A program made the translations under genes and the position numbers. 64,000 nucleotides of DNA from Burkholderiales bacterium. GTDB lineage: Bacteria > Pseudomonadota > Gammaproteobacteria > Burkholderiales > Casimicrobiaceae. Location of the stretch: contig JANXNI010000086.1 in the NCBI GenBank assembly GCA_025354165.1, forward strand, positions 1-64,000, read 5' to 3'. Positions 17,195 to 25,697 of the stretch are shown one piece after another. The notes under the pieces are model-generated. The model did not search any database. It had not been told where the DNA came from and saw only the letters and a list, made by a program, of their open reading frames with translations. Numbering within the stretch: the first letter of the stretch is position 1; each line of letters starts with the position of its first letter.

Positions 17195-18022
17195 ATGATG
17201 CAGATGAATATTTCACTAACCATTCGAGCGGCCCTGCTGGTCGGCGTTTCGCTGCTGCTAGGCGCGTGCGCCACGGTACCCGCTCCAATGCAGGTTGCTA
17301 CTGGCCCCGAACAGACCAAGACCGTGCTGTGGGTCGGCAACAGCTTTTATTACTTCAATAACGGGATGCCCGGCCATGTCGGGCAACTGATTCGCGGCTC
17401 CACGATGCAGGACAAAACGGGCCACCGCAGCACGATGGCGACCATCGGGGGTTCCGGTATCAACTGGCATGACCTCGACGCGCATTTCAAACCGGGTGGC
17501 GTGGCCTCCTATTCATTTGATGACAACAACAATGTCATCTTCAACACTTTCGCCAAGCCGTTTGACGTGGTGCTGATCATGGACTGCAGCCAGTGCCCGA
17601 TCCATCCGCAATTGCGTTCGATCTTCTATGACTATGCCAAAAAGGACAGCGACATCGCCCGCAAGAATGGCGCGCGTCCGGCGTTCTTTATGTCGTGGGC
17701 GTATCAGGACAAACCGGAAATGACCGAGCAGTTGGCCGCCGAATACACCAACGCGGGGCGCGCCAATAATGCGCTCGTGGTTCCAGCGGGTCTCGCCTTT
17801 GCGCGCTCGGTGAAAGAGCGGCCCGACGTTAATCTCTACGTGGCCGACAAGCGTCATCCGACGCTCGCAGGCACTTACCTCGGTGCCTGCACGGTGCTGG
17901 CGTCGCTCTACGGCGTTAATCCCGAAGGCAACACCTACACGGCGGGGCTTGATCCGGCAGTCGCGAAGCATCTGCAAACCGTCGCCTGGCATACGGTGCA
18001 GAGCTACAACGCGAAAAAGTAA
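17195..18022 (+). CDS. SGNH-hydrolase-like lipoprotein
   Basis: A 275-residue lipoprotein (lipobox LGAC, Cys25). Near the N-terminus WVGNSFYYFNNGM resembles the first block of the SGNH fold, with Ser in GNS instead of GDS. Near the C-terminus DKRHPTLAGTYLGACT supplies the Asp-x-x-His pair of block V (D-K-R-H). The middle MDCSQCPIHP and MSWAYQDKPEM fit the remaining blocks loosely. It may be an esterase or acyl hydrolase in the envelope, but this is a fold-level call. It stands alone and converges on the desaturase gene 13 bp away. Confidence 0.7.
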   Translation: MMQMNISLTIRAALLVGVSLLLGACATVPAPMQVATGPEQTKTVLWVGNSFYYFNNGMPGHVGQLIRGSTMQDKTGHRSTMATIGGSGINWHDLDAHFKPGGVASYSFDDNNNVIFNTFAKPFDVVLIMDCSQCPIHPQLRSIFYDYAKKDSDIARKNGARPAFFMSWAYQDKPEMTEQLAAEYTNAGRANNALVVPAGLAFARSVKERPDVNLYVADKRHPTLAGTYLGACTVLASLYGVNPEGNTYTAGLDPAVAKHLQTVAWHTVQSYNAKK

Positions 18023-18035
18023 GCGTCAACAAGCG

Positions 18036-19139
18036 CTAAGCCGCCGCAACGCTCGTTGGCCGACCTTTGTAGTCCGTCCAGCACTGCGCGCTGAAGTCGT
18101 AGAGCTTGCATTTGCGCGCCGTTTCGAAGTACCAGCGCCATGAAAACTGCTGGATGATGATGCGGCCCGGCAGCATCTCTTCCAGCTTTTTTTGCGCAGC
18201 CTTGAGGCGATACAGCGGCACGCTCATGTCGACGTGATGGGCGGTGTGCTCCATGATGTGATGCAGCGCGGCGCCGATGCGCATCGGAAAGGTCAGATGC
18301 ACGGTCGTTGAGACAAACGGCTGCGCGTTGCTCCACGCGCGGCGCTCGGCGTGCCACGACACCGAGGTGTGTGTGTGATGCACGTACACCACGAAGCCGA
18401 TCAGTGCGCACCAGGACAAAAACGGCACCACGAAGCTCATGACCAGCAGTAGCACCGCAGACTGACCAGTGACGCTCGCGGCGTACCAGAGCGCGGCGAT
18501 CCACAGCGCGCCGTAGGCCGTGACCAGCAGATTGTCGAGCAGGAAAACCGCGCGACGCGTTGGCATGTTGCGCTTGTTCGGGAAAAACATCCGCCGCCAC
18601 CAGACTTCAAGCATGTAGTACAGCCCCGGAGCCCAGCCGCTGCGGTAGATGCGGTCAAGCAGGCGCTGGCTCGCGCTCAGTTTGCCGAACTCATCTTTGG
18701 TGAACGGTGCCCAGACGAAATCAAAGCCCTTGAGATTGGTATATCCGTGATGCACCACGTTATGCCCGACGTCCCACAGGCTGTACGGCGTCAGTGAACA
18801 CAGGAAGGCAATGCGCCCGAGCCACTTGTTGAGCGTGCGGTGCGGCGTCAGGCTCTGGTGGCAGGCATCGTGGCCGATGATGAAGGTGCGACCAATCATG
18901 AAACCGGCGGCGATTCCGCAGCCGAGCTTCGCCGCCCAATGTGCGAAGAACACAGTGCCGGCCAGCGCAGCCAACAGCAGCGCGTAATCGAAGATCAGCA
19001 GCAGGATTGGGTAAAACGTGACGCGCTGCGAAAGCGGAATCAGCCAGGAACGGATGACCTTGCGATGCGGCATTTGTGCGTCGAGCGCGATAGGCGTGGT
19101 GAGGTCGGGAGTGACGGGTAAAGGGATGGCTTCAGACAT
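18036..19139 (-). CDS. Fatty acid desaturase
   Basis: An integral membrane di-iron desaturase, 367 residues from ATG 19139 (MSEAIPLPVTPD). The three histidine boxes are present: HDACH, HNVVHH and the last box HHIMEHTAHH, plus the extra HHTHTS between. Four membrane segments flank them (ILLLIFDYALLLAALAG, LLVMSFVVPFLSWCALIGFVVYV). It should place a double bond in acyl chains of membrane lipids using oxygen and a reduced electron carrier. The open frame continues to 19304 but the extra residues are low-complexity and not family-like. No two-component regulator lies beside it. Confidence 0.9.
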   Translation of the reverse strand: MSEAIPLPVTPDLTTPIALDAQMPHRKVIRSWLIPLSQRVTFYPILLLIFDYALLLAALAGTVFFAHWAAKLGCGIAAGFMIGRTFIIGHDACHQSLTPHRTLNKWLGRIAFLCSLTPYSLWDVGHNVVHHGYTNLKGFDFVWAPFTKDEFGKLSASQRLLDRIYRSGWAPGLYYMLEVWWRRMFFPNKRNMPTRRAVFLLDNLLVTAYGALWIAALWYAASVTGQSAVLLLVMSFVVPFLSWCALIGFVVYVHHTHTSVSWHAERRAWSNAQPFVSTTVHLTFPMRIGAALHHIMEHTAHHVDMSVPLYRLKAAQKKLEEMLPGRIIIQQFSWRWYFETARKCKLYDFSAQCWTDYKGRPTSVAAA

Positions 19140-19411
19140 TGGCTTGGAGAGGGGGATTGGAGGCGGCGCGATTCGACCAAAGCGGCCACTGGCAAGAGAT
19201 CTCGTCTCGCACGGGAGCGGAGCGAGCAAACAACCCGCAGTCGACGCATCACAAGCGTAGTGACCTTGAAACAGAACAGGGCACATACTAGGCGGGGCAA
19301 TCACGCCGCGTATTGATGAGCGTCAACCGACGGTGAGCGCGTTGGGAGACGCGTGGTTGTAAGCGCAGAATTGGGGAGAGTGGCCGCAGTACGAGAAAGG
19401 TGAGGGTGCAA

Positions 19412-19530
19412 TCGGCTTTTTGCTGCAAGGCAAGTTTTATAGGTGCTAGAACGCGATTTGATCAATAGTCGACTTCTGACAAATACGGTGTCTAGGCCTT
19501 GGTGATTATGGGCTTTTAATAGAAAGCTGA
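19412..19530. repeat. ERIC-like 118-bp palindromic repeat, copy 2
   Basis: This lies in the 620-bp gap (19140-19761) between the desaturase start and the short ORF at 19762. It opens CGGCTTTTTGCTGCAAGGC, has the centre AGTCGACTT, and closes TAGAAAGCTGA. The inner blocks GTGCTAGAACGCGATTT and AAATACGGTGTCTAGGCC are inverted counterparts of each other. This copy is the only one not next to a stop codon. Apart from this element and the short repeat at 19557 I see no gene in the gap. Confidence 0.7.
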
Positions 19531-19556
19531 AAGTCAGGTGGCCCGCAGCGGATCAC

Positions 19557-19580
19557 GTGGCGGGCAGTGCCCATCCTGCG
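19557..19580. repeat. Single arm of the GTAGGGTGGGCA-family repeat
   Basis: GTGGCGGGCAGTGCCCATCC followed by TGCG is close to the reverse complement of the left arm at 52268-52293 (CGTAGGGTGGGCACTCAGTG onward). Only one arm is clear here, so it is probably a remnant. Confidence 0.45.
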
Positions 19581-19761
19581 ACTGATCGGGTAATTGCGCT
19601 CCTCCGCAGAAGAGGGCCTGCCGCGATCAAGTCGGCGTGTGCCTCAACCGCGCCTATCGCTGCGGCGTTGAAAAGAAAATCGTTCTTGTCCCTACGCTGT
19701 TTGCGTCGGAGCATGAGGGTGACCGCGCAATAACAATTATCCCAATCACCGAGAGGCCGTC

Positions 19762-19977
19762 ATGATTTCGCGAATCTACCCGAGCTTCCGGGTATCGCAC
19801 GTATTTGCGATACTGCTCTGGCGCGCAACCACGGTGCTAACGAGCGCCCCTGCTGAAGCACAAGTCCCTCACAAGCTCAACTATCAGGGCTACCTCAGCA
19901 GCCCGAGCGGTGTCGCTTTCGACGGTGCCAACATCTGGGTTGTAAACAACGGCAATGCCACGGTGACCAAGTTTTAG
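19762..19977 (+). pseudogene. Short exported ORF, probably a remnant fused from two modules
   Basis: A 71-codon ORF with a signal peptide (cleavage after APAEA). The next residues, VPHKLNYQGYLSSPSG, look like the start of secreted tail-fibre-like or collagen-like proteins (LNYQGxL). They run straight into GVAFDGANIWVVNNGNATVTKF, one blade of an NHL or YVTN-type beta-propeller, and then stop. Neither module is complete. I read it as what is left after an internal deletion, but a real small secreted protein cannot be excluded. A strong palindrome follows 14 bp after the stop codon. Confidence 0.5.
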
Positions 19978-19990
19978 CGCCGTAGTTCGG

Positions 19991-20083
19991 ACACCCGAAG
20001 GGGTTCCGGCACCCACACCGACGAAGTCATTTTGATCGCGTTGCTCCGCGATGGATGACGAGGTGGAACCCCTTCGGGTATCC
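19991..20083. repeat. Long inverted repeat between converging genes
   Basis: ACACCCGAAGGGGTTCCGGC (19991) pairs with GGTGGAACCCCTTCGGGTAT (20062), with about 48 bp between. It sits between the ORF remnant and ddl, which converge here, and could act as a terminator in both directions. The pairing is strong but the loop is long, so it may also be a REPIN-like pair. Confidence 0.6.
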
Positions 20084-20116
20084 ACCCTACTGCCTAAACC
20101 CAGCCAACGATTCCCC

Positions 20117-21139
20117 TTACCGCCGCTCTTGCGCCAGCTCTACCAAGCGCGAAACGAGATCGGCGTAATTCACACCCGCCGCGCGCCATAGCTCCGGGTA
20201 CATCGAGGTTTTGGTGAAGCCGGGCATGGTGTTGACTTCGTTCAAGAAGAGCTCACCGGTGCTGTCGATGTAGAAAAAATCGACGCGCGCGAGACCGGCG
20301 CAGTCGAGCGCCTTGAACGCTTCGACCGCCAGCGCCCGTGCTCGTGCCGCGATGGCGGGCGGCAGCAGCGCAGGGATGTGCATCTCGGCCTTGCCTGCGG
20401 TGTATTTCGTTTCGTAGTCGTAGAACTCGCTGTCGAACGTAAGCTCGCCGACGGGGCTGGCTTGCGGCGCGTCGTTGCCGAGGATGCCGACTTCGATTTC
20501 ACGGGGCTTTTCCGAAGTCGCGGCTTCGACGATCACGCGGCGGTCCAGCTCGAACGCCATGCGCAGCGCGACGCGCAACTCGTTCTCCGTTTTCGCTTTG
20601 GAGATGCCGACGCTGGAGCCGAGGTTCGCGGGTTTCACAAACACCGGAAAGCCGAGCGCACCGAGCCGTGCAATCGCGTCTTCCGGCGTGGCGTCGAATT
20701 CGGCGCGGGTCACCAGTTGATAACCTACCTGCGGTATGCCGTGTGAGGCGAGCACGGCTTTGGTCATCACTTTGTCCATGCACACCGCGCTGCCGAGCAC
20801 GCTGGAACCGACGCAGGGGATGCCCGCCAGTTTGAGCATGCCCTGAACGGTGCCGTCCTCGCCGTTGGGGCCGTGCAGGATGGGGAACACGACGTCGAAG
20901 CCTTCGGCAACCGCAGCCTGATGCAGCACCAGTTCGCCGCCCGAGGGCGCGCTGCCGCGCTCCAGCGCGCGCACGGAGTCCGGCGCGGGCAGCCAGCGGC
21001 CCTCGCGCGAAATCACTATGGAGGTGACGTCGAATTTGTCTTTCGGCAGCGCCTGCAACACGCTGCGAGCGCTGTTGATTGAGACTTCATGTTCGCCAGA
21101 TTGGCCACCGGCCAGAACGAGTACGCGGGTTTTTTTCAT
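20117..21139 (-). CDS. ddl: D-alanine--D-alanine ligase
   Basis: An ATP-grasp enzyme that joins two D-alanines for peptidoglycan precursors. It has [17 protein letters not shown] at the N-terminus, [32 protein letters not shown] (ATP-binding) and the metal and substrate end [23 protein letters not shown]. Length is 340 residues from ATG 21139; the open frame begins upstream at 21199 but lacks family residues there. In many betaproteobacteria one ddl lies within the mur-fts cluster (DdlB). This one stands alone, next to the amino-sugar recycling region, so it may be a second copy (DdlA-type), which cannot be settled from the window. Confidence 0.93.
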   Translation of the reverse strand: MKKTRVLVLAGGQSGEHEVSINSARSVLQALPKDKFDVTSIVISREGRWLPAPDSVRALERGSAPSGGELVLHQAAVAEGFDVVFPILHGPNGEDGTVQGMLKLAGIPCVGSSVLGSAVCMDKVMTKAVLASHGIPQVGYQLVTRAEFDATPEDAIARLGALGFPVFVKPANLGSSVGISKAKTENELRVALRMAFELDRRVIVEAATSEKPREIEVGILGNDAPQASPVGELTFDSEFYDYETKYTAGKAEMHIPALLPPAIAARARALAVEAFKALDCAGLARVDFFYIDSTGELFLNEVNTMPGFTKTSMYPELWRAAGVNYADLVSRLVELAQERR

Positions 21140-21221
21140 GGGCAAATTGTAGGTGGGCTGTGCGGCTGCGGCATGAGATTGGCAATGCCGATGCGGCATG
21201 CGTTGCGGAAATTGGAGTTAA

Positions 21222-21340
21222 TGGCTTTTCAGGTGAAACCGTTGTTTCTATTGGGCTAGACGCCGAAAAATCCACTTATCAACAAATTATGAAAATACGT
21301 CCTAGCCCTTGTATAGTCGTAATTTCAGCCAAAAGCTGAT
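21222..21340. repeat. ERIC-like 118-bp palindromic repeat, copy 3
   Basis: This occupies the gap between the periplasmic ClpP-fold gene (stop at 21356) and ddl (start at 21139). It opens TGGCTTTTCAGGTGAAACCG and closes ATTTCAGCCAAAAGCTGAT. The inner blocks TTGGGCTAGACGCCG and ACGTCCTAGCCCTTG are inverted counterparts. The centre, AATCCACTTATC, has drifted from GTCGAC. Confidence 0.75.
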
Positions 21341-21355
21341 GCGATTTTGCTCCGC

Positions 21356-22399
21356 CTATTTTGCGCCGTAAACGACACGATCATCGACCGCGTAGAGGCT
21401 GCATTTCGCTCCCGCCACGACGCTGGCAGCGCGCGTTTTGCAGCGCGACAGTGCTTCTTCAGGCGAGCGCGCATCGTTGGCGCTCCACGCCCAATGCTGG
21501 CCACTTGTCGACACGGCAAATGCCCGCGGCAGGGCGGCATTTTTGAATTGGTCAAACTCGCGTCTTGCCGCAGCGCTTCTTGTGGGTAGACGATCCGCTT
21601 GCGCGAGCGTCGCGTACGCCGTGGTTGGAAAACGTTGCTCACGAATTTTGTACGGGAGGCCCGACGCATCGGGGCTGGAGTAGAGCGCATTCGTGGTCAC
21701 GATGCCTTGCGTAAGCGCGTTCGTCGCGATCTTTTCGCATTGCTGCGGGCGCGCGGATTCCGTGCCCTGACAGAGCACTGTAGCCTGCGCGAATCGCGAT
21801 GTCACCAAGTCAGGGTAGAAGCGCACATCACCCGAGCGTCGCTCAATGTTGATCCAGCGTTGCATGAGCTTTGGGTCTACTTTGCCATCGGTGTATTTCG
21901 TCGTCCAGCCAGCCAGATCGTCTTTGTTCACGGCGGCAAGATTTAATTTTCCAAAATCGTAATGCCCGTGAAAACCAACATAAGTAAGGCTCGCAGGATA
22001 GTCGTCAGAAAACATGCGTACTTTACCGCCCAGAAAAAGGCGCGAGCACGACGACACGCAATAGCCCGACACTGCGGTCGTCACGCCCTTTTCGCGAAAC
22101 AGCTCGCCCAGGCGATAACCCGTCCAGCTATTGCCGCCCATTGAATTGCGCAGCACCACATGAGTGATGGATGGGTTCTTTTTGAACGCGTCTTTGATGC
22201 GATCCAGGTCCCGTGCGACGACCTCGCCGGACAACACCATCGCGTTCGATGCAACCTTCAAATCCATCGCACACGGGTTCATAGAAAATATCAGCAGAAC
22301 CGCGAAAATTGCGGGCTGAAAAAATGACAATTTGGCTACAAAAAATACCGGTCGAATCATTCTGTAGAGCGTAGCACCAACGCACACAAGGCGTGCCAT
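21356..22399 (-). CDS. Periplasmic ClpP/crotonase-fold protein (COG3904-like)
   Basis: A 347-residue exported protein. A hydrophobic N-terminal segment (FQPAIFAVLLIFSMNPCA) is followed by a ClpP-like core: ITHVVLRNSMGGNSWTGYRL, the oxyanion-type loop after the strand, then TTAVSGYCVSSCSRLFLGG, in which a Ser would be the nucleophile. COG3904 predicted periplasmic proteins share this layout. The C-terminal part has two cysteines (ALSRCKTRA and AGAKCSLYAVDDR). Protease activity is not shown. Start is uncertain: ATG 22399 has AGG 7 bases upstream, whereas ATG 22360 gives a more normal signal peptide. Confidence 0.7.
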   Translation of the reverse strand: MARLVCVGATLYRMIRPVFFVAKLSFFQPAIFAVLLIFSMNPCAMDLKVASNAMVLSGEVVARDLDRIKDAFKKNPSITHVVLRNSMGGNSWTGYRLGELFREKGVTTAVSGYCVSSCSRLFLGGKVRMFSDDYPASLTYVGFHGHYDFGKLNLAAVNKDDLAGWTTKYTDGKVDPKLMQRWINIERRSGDVRFYPDLVTSRFAQATVLCQGTESARPQQCEKIATNALTQGIVTTNALYSSPDASGLPYKIREQRFPTTAYATLAQADRLPTRSAAARREFDQFKNAALPRAFAVSTSGQHWAWSANDARSPEEALSRCKTRAASVVAGAKCSLYAVDDRVVYGAK

Positions 22400-22457
22400 G
22401 TCAGCCTGTTCCGAAACGCTCGCCGCGTCCTCGGGTTAACGATGATAAAAACAATTC

Positions 22458-23486
22458 ATGACAGCGCTTTCGAATATGTTGCTTGAGACGAAGGCCGCGC
22501 CAGCTGGGGTTGAGCGATTGTTCGCGCGGAGCGGTGACGTCATTGACGCGTTTGCACAAGTGCTGATTGATGCGAAGGTGCGCGCAGCGGTCACCGTGGC
22601 GCGCGGCAGCTCGGATCATGCGGCGAGCCATTTGAATTACCTGCTGATGTCGCGCATGGGGTTGCTGGTGACGTCGCTGCCGCCTTCGGTCATCACGCTG
22701 CATCATGCGCCGATCAACGTTGAGGGCCTCGCTGCGTTGAGCTTTTCGCAATCGGGTCAGAGCCCGGATTTAGTTCAAACAATGTCGGCTTTGGCGGCGC
22801 GTGGCGCGGTTACGGCTGCGTTCGTCAATGACACTTATTCGCCGCTCGCGAAGGCATCGCATCATGTGATCGATTTGCAAGCGGGCGCAGAGCAGAGCGT
22901 CGCCGCGACCAAAAGCTTTATCGCGCAGCTCGCGGCGGGGCTTCGTTTGTATGCTGCCTGGGCGAATGACGGTGACTTACGCGCGGCACTACCTTCGTTT
23001 CCGGAAACGCTTGCCGTTGCAGCGGAAGGCGACTGGTCGCCAGCCGTCGAAGCTTTGCGCGATGCCGATCGGCTGTTCGTCATCGGGCGTGGTGCGAGCC
23101 TCGCGATTGCTGCCGAGATGGCACTCAAGTTCAAGGAAGTGTGCGGCATTCAGGCCGAGGCTTTCTCGGCCGCCGAGGTTAAGCATGGCCCGATGGCGCT
23201 GATCGAAGCGGGTTATCCGGTGCTGGTGCTTGCGCCGCGCGGTCCTGGACAGGCGGAACTCGTTGCGCTGGCCGAGGATTTGCGCGGACGTGGCGCGCGT
23301 GTGCTGCTTGCCGCTGCATCGAGCCAATCGCGTGCTGAGCTTCCGGTCGTCAGCGCGACGCATGACGTGCTCGACACCGTGTCCATTGTGCAAAGTTTTT
23401 ATCCCATGGTTGAGTCCCTGGCGCGCGCACGCGGGCATGATCCTGATCGTCCACCGCATTTGAATAAAGTAACCAAAACAACATGA
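22458..23486 (+). CDS. SIS-domain glucosamine-6-phosphate deaminase like (NagB-II/AgaS type)
   Basis: A 342-residue protein with two SIS (sugar isomerase) domains, like the isomerase half of GlmS but without the glutamine amidotransferase domain. The first has VTVARGSSDHAASHLNYLL and SFSQSGQSPDLVQTM, and the second has FVIGRGASLAIAAEMALKFKE and AEAFSAAEVKHGPMALI, ending DPDRPPHLNKVTKT, the GlmS-like C-terminus. Such proteins deaminate glucosamine-6-phosphate to fructose-6-phosphate. It is the first gene of an operon with murQ (4-bp overlap), nagX, a hydrolase and a sugar kinase, which supports a role at the end of amino-sugar recycling. Confidence 0.85.
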   Translation: MTALSNMLLETKAAPAGVERLFARSGDVIDAFAQVLIDAKVRAAVTVARGSSDHAASHLNYLLMSRMGLLVTSLPPSVITLHHAPINVEGLAALSFSQSGQSPDLVQTMSALAARGAVTAAFVNDTYSPLAKASHHVIDLQAGAEQSVAATKSFIAQLAAGLRLYAAWANDGDLRAALPSFPETLAVAAEGDWSPAVEALRDADRLFVIGRGASLAIAAEMALKFKEVCGIQAEAFSAAEVKHGPMALIEAGYPVLVLAPRGPGQAELVALAEDLRGRGARVLLAAASSQSRAELPVVSATHDVLDTVSIVQSFYPMVESLARARGHDPDRPPHLNKVTKTT

Positions 23487-24376
23487 AAAGAAAGGTGCTC
23501 ACCACCGAGCGGCCAAGCCTTGAGCATGCTGACCTCGACACCTATTCCGTCGACGCGCTAGTCGCTGCATTGGTAGAAGATCAGGCACGCGCCGCGCAAG
23601 CAGTCGCGCGTGCGAGTGCTGATATTGCGCGCGCGGTTGAGGCCGCCGTACCGCGCATCAAGGCAGGCGGGCGCTTGATCTACATCGGGGCGGGCACATC
23701 AGGGCGACTGGGTTTGCTTGACAGTGTTGAACTGTATCCAACGTTTGCGTGGCCGTCTGAGCGCGCGTTGGCTCTGTTAGCGGGCGGGCCGGGCGCAATT
23801 TATCGCGCGGTCGAAGGTGCCGAAGACAACGATCCACAAGGCGCAGCAGATATTCTGAAATTGCTGCCGACGTCGAATGATGTGGTGATCGCGCTCGCCG
23901 CATCAGGCACGACGCCGTACGTCCTCGGAGCAATGCGAGCTGCTCGCGCGGCACACGCACTAACGATTGGCATGGCAAACAATACGGACTCGCTGGTTTG
24001 CGCGCAAGCAGAGATCGGCATCACGCTCGACACCGGTGCCGAGCTAGTTTCCGGCAGTACGCGCTTGAAGGCTGGCACAGCGCAAAAAATCGCGCTCAAC
24101 ACGCTGTCCACCGCGATCATGGTGCGCCTGCACAAGGTCTACGGCAATTTGATGGTGGATCTCGTGCCAACGAACGCGAAGCTACTGACGCGCGCGATTC
24201 GGCTGACGGCGCTCGCAACCGGCACGGACGAAGCAATCGCCGAGACCGCACTCAAATCCTGCCGCTTCCGCGTGAAGGTCGCGATTGTGATGATTCTGCG
24301 TGGCGTTGATGCGGATGCGGCGTTGCGTCGAATCAACGAAAGCGATGGCGATGTGCGTGCAGCCCTCAGGAATTAA
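23483..24376 (+). CDS. murQ: N-acetylmuramic acid 6-phosphate etherase
   Basis: MurQ splits the lactyl ether of MurNAc-6-phosphate to give GlcNAc-6-phosphate and D-lactate in cell-wall recycling. The SIS domain starts with RLIYIGAGTSGRLGLLDSVE and the acidic site VEGAEDNDPQGA follows. The middle has ALAASGTTPYVLGAM and the end LVPTNAKLLTRAIRL, all strongly conserved in the family. It overlaps the upstream deaminase by ATGA. Length (297) is normal. A phosphotransferase MurP or AnmK is not in the window, so the phosphorylated substrate may come from the BadF-type kinase at the end of the operon or from elsewhere. Confidence 0.95.
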   Translation: MKRKVLTTERPSLEHADLDTYSVDALVAALVEDQARAAQAVARASADIARAVEAAVPRIKAGGRLIYIGAGTSGRLGLLDSVELYPTFAWPSERALALLAGGPGAIYRAVEGAEDNDPQGAADILKLLPTSNDVVIALAASGTTPYVLGAMRAARAAHALTIGMANNTDSLVCAQAEIGITLDTGAELVSGSTRLKAGTAQKIALNTLSTAIMVRLHKVYGNLMVDLVPTNAKLLTRAIRLTALATGTDEAIAETALKSCRFRVKVAIVMILRGVDADAALRRINESDGDVRAALRN

Positions 24377-24387
24377 CGTGCGTCTCA

Positions 24388-24480
24388 TTGTGGGAGCGGC
24401 CCCTCAACTGCGCTCAGGAGAGCCTTTTGCCGCGAATGGTGGCGCTCGGAACCCATCGCGGCTAAAGCCGCTCTCGCAAA
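24388..24480. repeat. GTGGGAGCGG-family palindromic repeat, intergenic copy
   Basis: It starts TTGTGGGAGCGGC and ends CATCGCGGCTAAAGCCGCTC with TCGCAAA, with a middle that reads CAACTGCGCTCAGGAGAGCC. The middle also matches the copy inside the hydrolase gene at 26348-26439, so the whole unit of about 92 bp, not just the arms, is conserved. It lies inside the operon between murQ and nagX. Confidence 0.75.
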
Positions 24481-24534
24481 GTAGCAAAAAGTGTGTTGCG
24501 ATTCAGCAGCATTTCGCGTGGTGAAGGCAATCGC

Positions 24535-25695
24535 GTGACTACCGCTTCGATGCCTCAACGCCTGCTATCGCTCGACGTATTTCGTGGCTTCACGATTGCG
24601 GCGATGGTGCTGGTGAACAATCCCGGTGATTGGGCGCACATTTACGCGCCGCTGCGACACGCAGAGTGGAACGGCTGGACGTTTACGGACTGGATATTCC
24701 CGTTCTTCCTGTTCATCTGCGGCGTGTCGCTGACGTTCTCGAAGACGCGTGCGCTTGCTTCGGGCGTATCGAAGCGCAACGTGATGCTTCAGCTATGGCG
24801 GCGCGCAGCCATCATCATTTTGATTGGCCTCACGCTCAATTTCATACCGGCATTCACCTTCGAAACCCTGCGCTATCCCGGCGTGTTGCAGCGCATCGGT
24901 TTGTGCATCATCGTCGCCGCACCAATTGTGCTTTGGTGCGATTTACGGGGCCAGATCGCGTGGACTTTCGGGCTGATGGCGACCTATGCGGTGGTGATGT
25001 TGTTGCTGCCGATTTCGGATGTAAGTGGTGTCATCGCGGCGGGCGCATTGGAGCCCGGTAAAGACGTCGGCGCATTCATTGATCGCGCACTGTTGAATGG
25101 CCATTTGTGGGTGCAGTCGAAGACCTGGGACCCGGAGGGATTGTTCAGCACCTCGCCTGCCGTCGCCACTTTGTTGTTCGGTGTGTTTGCCGGACGCTGG
25201 CTGCAAAGCGCCTCTGCGCCCGCAACAAAGACCGCGTGGATGATGGTCGCCGGTTTGCTCGCGCTATGGATCGGCGTGATCCTTGATATCGCTCTCATGC
25301 CCATCAACAAATCACTGTGGACGCCGTCGTACACCGTGTTCATGACGGGTTGGGCGTTGCTGTCGCTGGCCGTCAGCTACTGGCTCATCGACGCGTGCGA
25401 TTCCGCGCGAGTACGCACGCTCGCTGCGCGGATCGCGCGACCGCTTGAGATGTACGGCGTTAACGCGTTGTTCATCTTCGCATTCTCCGGTTTAGTCGCG
25501 AAAATGCTGGGCTATTTCAAAGTGCAGTCTGACGCGGGCACGTTGATTTCGGTGAAAGCGTGGCTGTTTGCGCAGTTGAGCCAGCTTCCGCTGTCGCTGG
25601 TCAATGTGTCGTTGCTGTTTGCGGTGCTGTTCAATTTGTCGATGCTGGCGGTGGCGGCGTTCCTCTGGCGGCGCAAGATATTCATCAAGGTGTAG
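24535..25695 (+). CDS. nagX: NagX-like membrane acyltransferase (DUF5009 / HGSNAT type)
   Basis: An integral membrane protein of 386 residues with about ten segments. The N-terminal LLSLDVFRGFTIAAMVLVNN, then the DWAHIYAPLRHAEWNGWTFT stretch with the conserved His, and DWIFPFFLFICGVSL mark the heparan-alpha-glucosaminide N-acetyltransferase family (NagX, YeiB-like). These proteins are found with chitin and amino-sugar genes and may acetylate or transport amino sugars at the inner membrane. The start was set at GTG 24535, with GAAGG 7 bases upstream; ATG 24550 is possible. A repeat lies just upstream. Role is inferred from context. Confidence 0.82.
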   Translation: MTTASMPQRLLSLDVFRGFTIAAMVLVNNPGDWAHIYAPLRHAEWNGWTFTDWIFPFFLFICGVSLTFSKTRALASGVSKRNVMLQLWRRAAIIILIGLTLNFIPAFTFETLRYPGVLQRIGLCIIVAAPIVLWCDLRGQIAWTFGLMATYAVVMLLLPISDVSGVIAAGALEPGKDVGAFIDRALLNGHLWVQSKTWDPEGLFSTSPAVATLLFGVFAGRWLQSASAPATKTAWMMVAGLLALWIGVILDIALMPINKSLWTPSYTVFMTGWALLSLAVSYWLIDACDSARVRTLAARIARPLEMYGVNALFIFAFSGLVAKMLGYFKVQSDAGTLISVKAWLFAQLSQLPLSLVNVSLLFAVLFNLSMLAVAAFLWRRKIFIKV

Positions 25696-25697
25696 CG

